This document shows, piece after piece, positions 58,604 through 64,000 of a stretch of DNA of 64,000 nt. Positions within the stretch are counted from its first letter, which is position 1; every line of letters begins with the position of its first letter. A program made the position numbers and the translations under genes. Origin of the DNA: Actinokineospora bangkokensis (GTDB lineage Bacteria > Actinomycetota > Actinomycetes > Mycobacteriales > Pseudonocardiaceae); the NCBI RefSeq assembly GCF_001940455.1, contig NZ_MKQR01000021.1, positions 145,221-209,220 on the forward strand, written 5' to 3'. The notes beneath the pieces were generated by a model, which did not search any database, was not told where the DNA came from, and was given only the letters and a program-made list of their open reading frames with translations.

Positions 58604-59344
58604 GTGCTGCTGTCGATGCCCGGCGACGTCGTGCACACCATCCCGCTGGCGGGCCGGGAGGCGGCGGTGCGCGAGTTCGCCGCGCTGCTGACCGGCATCC
58701 GCCCCGGCGCGGCCGCCGACCTGGAGTCGCTGGCCACCGAGGCGGTGGAGACGGCGCTGCGCGAGGGGGCGGTGCTGCTCGCCGTGGTCACCCCGGAGGG
58801 CGCGGGCCCGGCGCTGCTGACCGGCGTGCCGGTGGACGCCCCGCCCACCTGGGACGCCGACTCCGCCGACACCCTGCGGGACAAGGTGGAGGACCTGGCC
58901 GGGCCGGACGTGCGGGAGACGCTGCTGGTGCCGACCGCGCTGGGCCCGGCGGTGATCGCCCAGCGGGTGCCCGGCCCCGAGCAGGCGCGCGCCCGCAGGC
59001 CGCTCACCCTCCAGCTCCAGGCGTTCATCCCCGAGCCGGGCACCGGCCGGATGCTGCTGCTGACCCTGGCCAGCCCGCGCCTGGACGGCTGGGCCGCCCA
59101 CCAGCTGCTGTTCGGGCAGATCGTCTCCTCGGCCGCCCACGACCCGGCCGACGACTTCGGCCCGGTGGGCACCGCGCCCGCCCCGCAGCAGGCCCCCGCC
59201 CCGCAGCGCGCCCCCGACCCCGGCGCCACCACCGAACCCGCCACCACCCCCGAGCCCGTGGTCGCCGCCGAGCGCCGCCCCCGCCGCCGGGCCGCGGTGC
59301 CGGAGGAGGAGTCCTACGAGTTCACCACCTTCCGCGTCACCTGA
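58604..59344 (+). CDS. Hypothetical third gene of the T7SS-substrate module
   Basis: 246 aa, not recognised; soluble, no signal peptide. The N-terminal ~180 residues look like one alpha/beta domain (VLLAVVTPEGAGPALLTGVP, RETLLVPTALGPAVIAQRVPG, MLLLTLASPRLDGWAAHQLLFGQIVSSA). A Pro/Ala-rich linker leads to a basic-then-acidic tail (RRPRRRAAVPEEESYEFTTF). It follows the effector by one base, so it could be its chaperone or immunity protein. GTG at 58604; an ATG at 58616 is an alternative. Confidence 0.65.
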   Translation: MLLSMPGDVVHTIPLAGREAAVREFAALLTGIRPGAAADLESLATEAVETALREGAVLLAVVTPEGAGPALLTGVPVDAPPTWDADSADTLRDKVEDLAGPDVRETLLVPTALGPAVIAQRVPGPEQARARRPLTLQLQAFIPEPGTGRMLLLTLASPRLDGWAAHQLLFGQIVSSAAHDPADDFGPVGTAPAPQQAPAPQRAPDPGATTEPATTPEPVVAAERRPRRRAAVPEEESYEFTTFRVT

Positions 59345-59442
59345 CCGGGGACCTCGCAAGCCCCTCGCGGGCGCCGGGAGATCGATCACGCGGGAACCGC
59401 TCCCGGGTCGATTCCCGGGCCCCGGTTTGTGAGGATGGTCCG

Positions 59443-61572
<2,130 letters not shown>

Positions 61573-61602
61573 GAAGCCTGGTGAAGGGTTGCCGGCGCGT
61601 GC

Positions 61603-61608
61603 GACGAT
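61603..61608 (+). promoter_or_regulatory. Possible -10 box before the cysteine leader
   Basis: GACGAT lies 7 bases before the leader GTG, fitting the nANNNT pattern and a leaderless start; no convincing -35 box was seen. Confidence 0.35.
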
Positions 61609-61615
61609 CACGGGC

Positions 61616-61705
61616 GTGACCAGGTCGTTGTTCGCGTGGAGCGACCGCACCGTCGACTTCCTGCTGGTGGCGTCGTGCGGCTGTCGGGGTCCTCAGTCCC
61701 GCTGA
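61616..61705 (+). CDS. Cysteine-rich leader peptide (29 aa)
   Basis: GTG-initiated ORF beginning MTRSLFAWSDRTVD and ending VASCGCRGPQSR, with Cys codons at 61676-61678 and 61682-61684. It has no Shine-Dalgarno sequence and ends 37 bases before the cysteine dioxygenase ATG. Cys-rich short ORFs, often leaderless, precede sulfur-metabolism genes in actinobacteria; in mycobacteria they have been shown to act as cysteine-responsive attenuators. Its overlap with a downstream hairpin suggests the same role here. Confidence 0.72.
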   Translation: MTRSLFAWSDRTVDFLLVASCGCRGPQSR

Positions 61706-61711
61706 GACCCC
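61686..61711 (+). promoter_or_regulatory. Attenuator-type hairpin over the leader stop codon
   Basis: GGGGT-C-CTCAG pairs with CTGAG-ACCCC around TCCCG, with one bulged C. The left arm starts just after the second Cys codon and the right arm spans the leader stop, so a ribosome stalled at the Cys codons would cover or melt the stem and change access to the AGGAG site at 61731-61735 of the dioxygenase gene. Confidence 0.6.
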
Positions 61712-61742
61712 CGCACGCCCGACCCCCGCCCAGGAGACCGGC

Positions 61743-62270
61743 ATGACCACGTCGCTCGCACGCTCCCAGGACATCCACCCGACCCTCGACGTGCCCCGCC
61801 TGCACGAGCTGATCGCCCCCCGCGCTCCGGTGTGGACGGCGGCGGAGCTGCGGGACCTCACCGCCACCACCGCCGAGGAGCTGGCGGGCCCGCTGCGCAG
61901 GCTGCTCGCCTACACCCCCGACCAGCGCTGGTGGGCCCGCATCGCGCTCACCGACGAGGTGGAGCTGTGGCTGCTGTCCTGGCTGCCCGGCCAGGGCACC
62001 GCCCCGCACGACCACGGCGGCGCCTCCGGCTCGTTCGCCGTGCTGGAGGGCGAGGTGGCCGAGACCTACCGCTACCCCAGCTCCCCCATCCGCCACCGCA
62101 GGCACACCGCGGGCAGCGCGATCGGCTTCGGCGCGGGCCGCGCGCACGAGGTGCGCAACGTGGGCACCGCCCCCGCCGCCACCGTGCACGCCTACTCCCC
62201 GCCGCTGGTGCCCACCCGCGAGTACGCCACCCTGGCCGACGTGCCCGCCGAGATCCCGAGCCTCGGGTGA
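61743..62270 (+). CDS. Cysteine dioxygenase type I
   Basis: 175 aa cupin. Oxidises cysteine to cysteine sulfinate. Iron ligands: His89 and His91 in APHDHGGASGSFAVLEGE and His135 in GAGRAHEVRNVG. Bacterial-type (no Cys-Tyr cross-link motif obvious). The ATG has AGGAG upstream. It overlaps the rhodanese gene by four bases (GTGA); with the leader peptide it forms a cysteine-catabolism operon that should respond to cysteine. Confidence 0.93.
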   Translation: MTTSLARSQDIHPTLDVPRLHELIAPRAPVWTAAELRDLTATTAEELAGPLRRLLAYTPDQRWWARIALTDEVELWLLSWLPGQGTAPHDHGGASGSFAVLEGEVAETYRYPSSPIRHRRHTAGSAIGFGAGRAHEVRNVGTAPAATVHAYSPPLVPTREYATLADVPAEIPSLG

Positions 62271-62662
62271 GCGGCGTCGACGACTTCCTCGACGCCGCGC
62301 GCGCCGAGCTGGACCGGGTCACCCCGGCCGAGGCCGAGGCGCACCGCGCGGCCGGGGCGATCCTGGTCGACATCCGCCCGCTGGCCAACCGCGCCGCGGA
62401 GGGCGAGATCCCGGGCGCGCTGCCCATCGAGCGCATCCACCTGGAGTGGCGGCTGGACCCGCGCGGCAGCCACCGCATCCCGCAGGTGGCCGAGGACTCG
62501 ACCGTCATCGTCTTCTGCAACGACGGCTACGCCTCCAGCCTCGCCGCCCGCGACCTGCACCGCGTCGGCCTGCCCGGGGCCACCGACCTGGTGGGCGGCT
62601 ACCGGGCCTGGAAGCGCGCGGGCCTGCCCACCCAGGACGGCGGCAGCCCGGCCATCCCGTAG
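62267..62662 (+). CDS. Rhodanese-like sulfurtransferase
   Basis: 131 aa single rhodanese domain. ILVDIRPLANRAAEGEIPGAL is the N-terminal signature and active-site Cys84 lies in VIVFCNDGYASSLAAR; GGYRAWKRAGLP closes the domain. The six-residue active loop after the Cys suggests a sulfur-transfer rather than phosphatase-like activity. Coupled by GTGA to cysteine dioxygenase, so it probably handles sulfane sulfur from the same cysteine pool. Confidence 0.93.
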   Translation: MSGVDDFLDAARAELDRVTPAEAEAHRAAGAILVDIRPLANRAAEGEIPGALPIERIHLEWRLDPRGSHRIPQVAEDSTVIVFCNDGYASSLAARDLHRVGLPGATDLVGGYRAWKRAGLPTQDGGSPAIP

Positions 62663-62750
62663 TGGCGACGAGAACGGTGAAAATGATTTGTCTTCGCTGC
62701 GGATGACGCCTCGATAACCCGAACAAAGCGCACGCCGAAAATCCCCCACA

Positions 62751-63935
62751 ATGGGGAACCGCCACCCGGGGGTGGGCGTCAACACGTCCATGCCCGCAAT
62801 CCGAGTGCTGCGCCACCCGCTCACCCTGCTCACCGCGGGAACAGCGCTCCTGGGCTACTTCCTGGGCAGAGCACCGCTGACCCCGGTCCTGGGGCTCTGG
62901 GCGGGAATGCTCGTCGGCCTCGCCGCCCTCCAGGTGGGCGTGATCCTGGGCGCGCTGGTCTTCCACGTGCGCATCCACCAGGTCGTCATCGGCGTCGGCA
63001 AGCGCTGGAAGGAATGGACGACCCCCCGCCGCACCATTTCCCTGCGCGCGATCCCCCTGCTCATCTCCGTGGCCGTCGGCCCCGGCCGCGCACCCGCGCG
63101 CACCCGGATGTGGCGGGCGGCCGCGGTGTCGGCCGCGGTCGCGTTGCTGCTCGTTTGCGGGGCGGTCCTGTGGGCGGCCACGGGCGGGTCCTTCGCATGG
63201 GGCGCGGCGATCGGCACCGCTTACGCGACGGTCGTGGGACTGGTTCCCCGCAAGACCGCGGCATCGACCTCCACCGGTTGGTACCTGTTCCGCCTCCCCC
63301 GACTCGACGGCGTGCGCGCCGAACAACTCGACGCGGCACCGGTCGTGGCGCGCACCGTGGACGCCGCCCAAGCCGGGAACCTGCGGGAGGCGGCTGAACT
63401 CGCGGGCGGTTTGGCGAAGGACTACCCGCACCTGCGCACCGCCACGGCCGCGCGGATCCTGGTGCTGGAGGCGGAGGGGCGGTACGCCGAAGCCCTCATG
63501 CTGGCGATGGCCTTGGCGGGGGACGCGGAGCAGACTCCGCAGGAGGCCGCGGTGTCGTTCGCGGCCCTGGCGGGCTTGGCCTGCGCGACTGTCGAAGCCG
63601 GGCACCTGGACGCGGAACTCGGGCTGGGGACCGCGGTGCAGGCGTTCGAGAACGCCGAGACGCTGGGCTACCCGGGGCACAAGCTGAACGGGGCGCGGGC
63701 GTTGCTGGAACTCCTGCGCGGCAACGCCGCGCGGGCGGTCTCCCTGGCCCGGCTGTCAGCGGACGCGACCGACGACCGGCTGTCGCGGGCGGACGACTTG
63801 GCGACGTTGGCCCGGGCGCACATGGTCGCGGGGGACAACGCGGCGGCTCGGGCGGCGCTGGTGGAGGCTGAGCGGTTGGTGCCGTGGTGGCCTCGGGTGG
63901 TGGCGACTCGGGCTCGGTTGGACGTGGGGGCTTGA
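62751..63935 (+). CDS. Membrane protein with TPR-like C-terminal half
   Basis: 394 aa. Hydrophobic segments at about residues 25-45 (LTLLTAGTALLGYFLG), 46-70 (LWAGMLVGLAALQVGVILGALVF), 120-138 (AAAVSAAVALLLVCGAVLW) and 145-165. After residue ~190 helical repeats resemble TPR pairs (AAQAGNLREAAELAGGLAKDYPHL, ARILVLEAEGRYAEALMLAMAL, GARALLELLRGNAARAVSLARL, LARAHMVAGDNAAARAALVEAERLVP). Function unknown. Start uncertain: ATG at 62751 or 62790. An RKTAAS... loop is short. No operon partner is visible downstream. Confidence 0.72.
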   Translation: MGNRHPGVGVNTSMPAIRVLRHPLTLLTAGTALLGYFLGRAPLTPVLGLWAGMLVGLAALQVGVILGALVFHVRIHQVVIGVGKRWKEWTTPRRTISLRAIPLLISVAVGPGRAPARTRMWRAAAVSAAVALLLVCGAVLWAATGGSFAWGAAIGTAYATVVGLVPRKTAASTSTGWYLFRLPRLDGVRAEQLDAAPVVARTVDAAQAGNLREAAELAGGLAKDYPHLRTATAARILVLEAEGRYAEALMLAMALAGDAEQTPQEAAVSFAALAGLACATVEAGHLDAELGLGTAVQAFENAETLGYPGHKLNGARALLELLRGNAARAVSLARLSADATDDRLSRADDLATLARAHMVAGDNAAARAALVEAERLVPWWPRVVATRARLDVGA

Positions 63936-64000
63936 TGCTGGGTGGGACGCCTCGCCTTCGGCTTCGGCGTTTGGTAGAGCCCGGTCGTTTGTTGGCTGGC
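63936..64000. other. Window end with a short repeat-like motif
   Basis: CGCCTCGCCTTCGGCTTCGGCG followed by GGTAGAGCCCGGTCGTT recalls the motif at 10102-10150 (GAAGCCGAAGGCGAG, then GGTAGAGCCGTCGTT). No gene is seen. Confidence 0.3.

Noticed and set aside
62663..62750. Possible small gene between rhodanese and the membrane TPR gene
   Set aside because: No frame with a start, ribosome site and local codon pattern was found; the stretch is relatively AT-rich and more likely a promoter.

Overview
The window is very GC-rich (third codon positions almost always G or C), is densely packed, and uses many GTG and some TTG starts with short GTGA/ATGA overlaps. The gene content is that of a filamentous actinomycete. 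Paired XRE/DUF397 regulators, a PF04672 methyltransferase, type VII secretion-style substrates and mycobacteria-like gene order point to the Pseudonocardiales (Saccharothrix, Actinosynnema or Actinokineospora-like). That placement is inference; no rRNA or other taxonomic marker is present. No tRNA, rRNA, CRISPR array, phage, transposase or plasmid function was seen. Much of the order recalls Mycobacterium tuberculosis around Rv3001c-Rv3041c (ilvC-ilvN-ilvB, cfp6, gatB, gatA, gatC, ACT protein, ligA, MetE-like, mnmA, cysteine desulfurase, acyltransferase pair, etfA-etfB, methyltransferase/GH57/GT4, enoyl-CoA hydratase, ABC ATPase). So this is a chromosomal core region with accessory insertions.

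Layout. 1-6.2 kb: branched-chain amino acid synthesis, ilvB-ilvN-ilvC on the minus strand behind a leader peptide and attenuator, a PH-domain membrane protein, and ilvD. 6.3-10.1 kb: DoxX protein, 2-hydroxyacid dehydrogenase, alpha/beta hydrolase and a sugar-dehydrogenase-like lipoprotein. 10.1-15.2 kb: repeats, the gatC-gatA-small ORF-gatB operon (Gln-tRNA/Asn-tRNA amidotransferase), an ACT-domain protein and a palindromic repeat element. 15.3-22.3 kb: GNAT enzyme, ligA, a hypothetical gene and sdhC-sdhA-sdhB. 22.4-28.5 kb: LysR regulator, serine/threonine dehydratase, MetE-like protein and a MacB-like ABC exporter with a lipoprotein adaptor. 28.7-36 kb: acyl-CoA ligase, a second copy of the palindromic element, and a TPR-CHAT protease candidate next to an intracellular subtilisin-like protease. 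36-44.7 kb: quinone oxidoreductase, cysteine desulfurase-mnmA, MFS exporter, an OlsB/OlsA-like acyltransferase pair and etfB-etfA. 45-56.8 kb: DegV, a polymethyl-glucan-type glucan cluster (methyltransferase, GH57, GT4, hexapeptide acyltransferase), an XRE/DUF397 regulatory locus, nucleoside hydrolase, methyltransferase, enoyl-CoA hydratase and ABC ATPase. 56.9-64 kb: a three-gene type VII secretion-substrate module, glgX, a cysteine-rich leader peptide with cysteine dioxygenase and rhodanese, and a membrane TPR protein.

Themes. Several operons carry cis-acting translation-coupled control: the ilvB leader (codons Ile-Leu-Val-Leu) and the cysteine dioxygenase leader (Cys-Gly-Cys) look like amino-acid-sensing attenuators, and both seem to be leaderless short ORFs. 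Many other genes have a TANNNT-type -10 box 6-8 bases before the start codon, so leaderless transcription looks common. The least explained loci are the CHAT/subtilase pair, the type VII module, the DUF397 fusion with twin CACGTG palindromes, and the ~145-bp palindromic element, whose two copies differ by changes that keep their arms paired.
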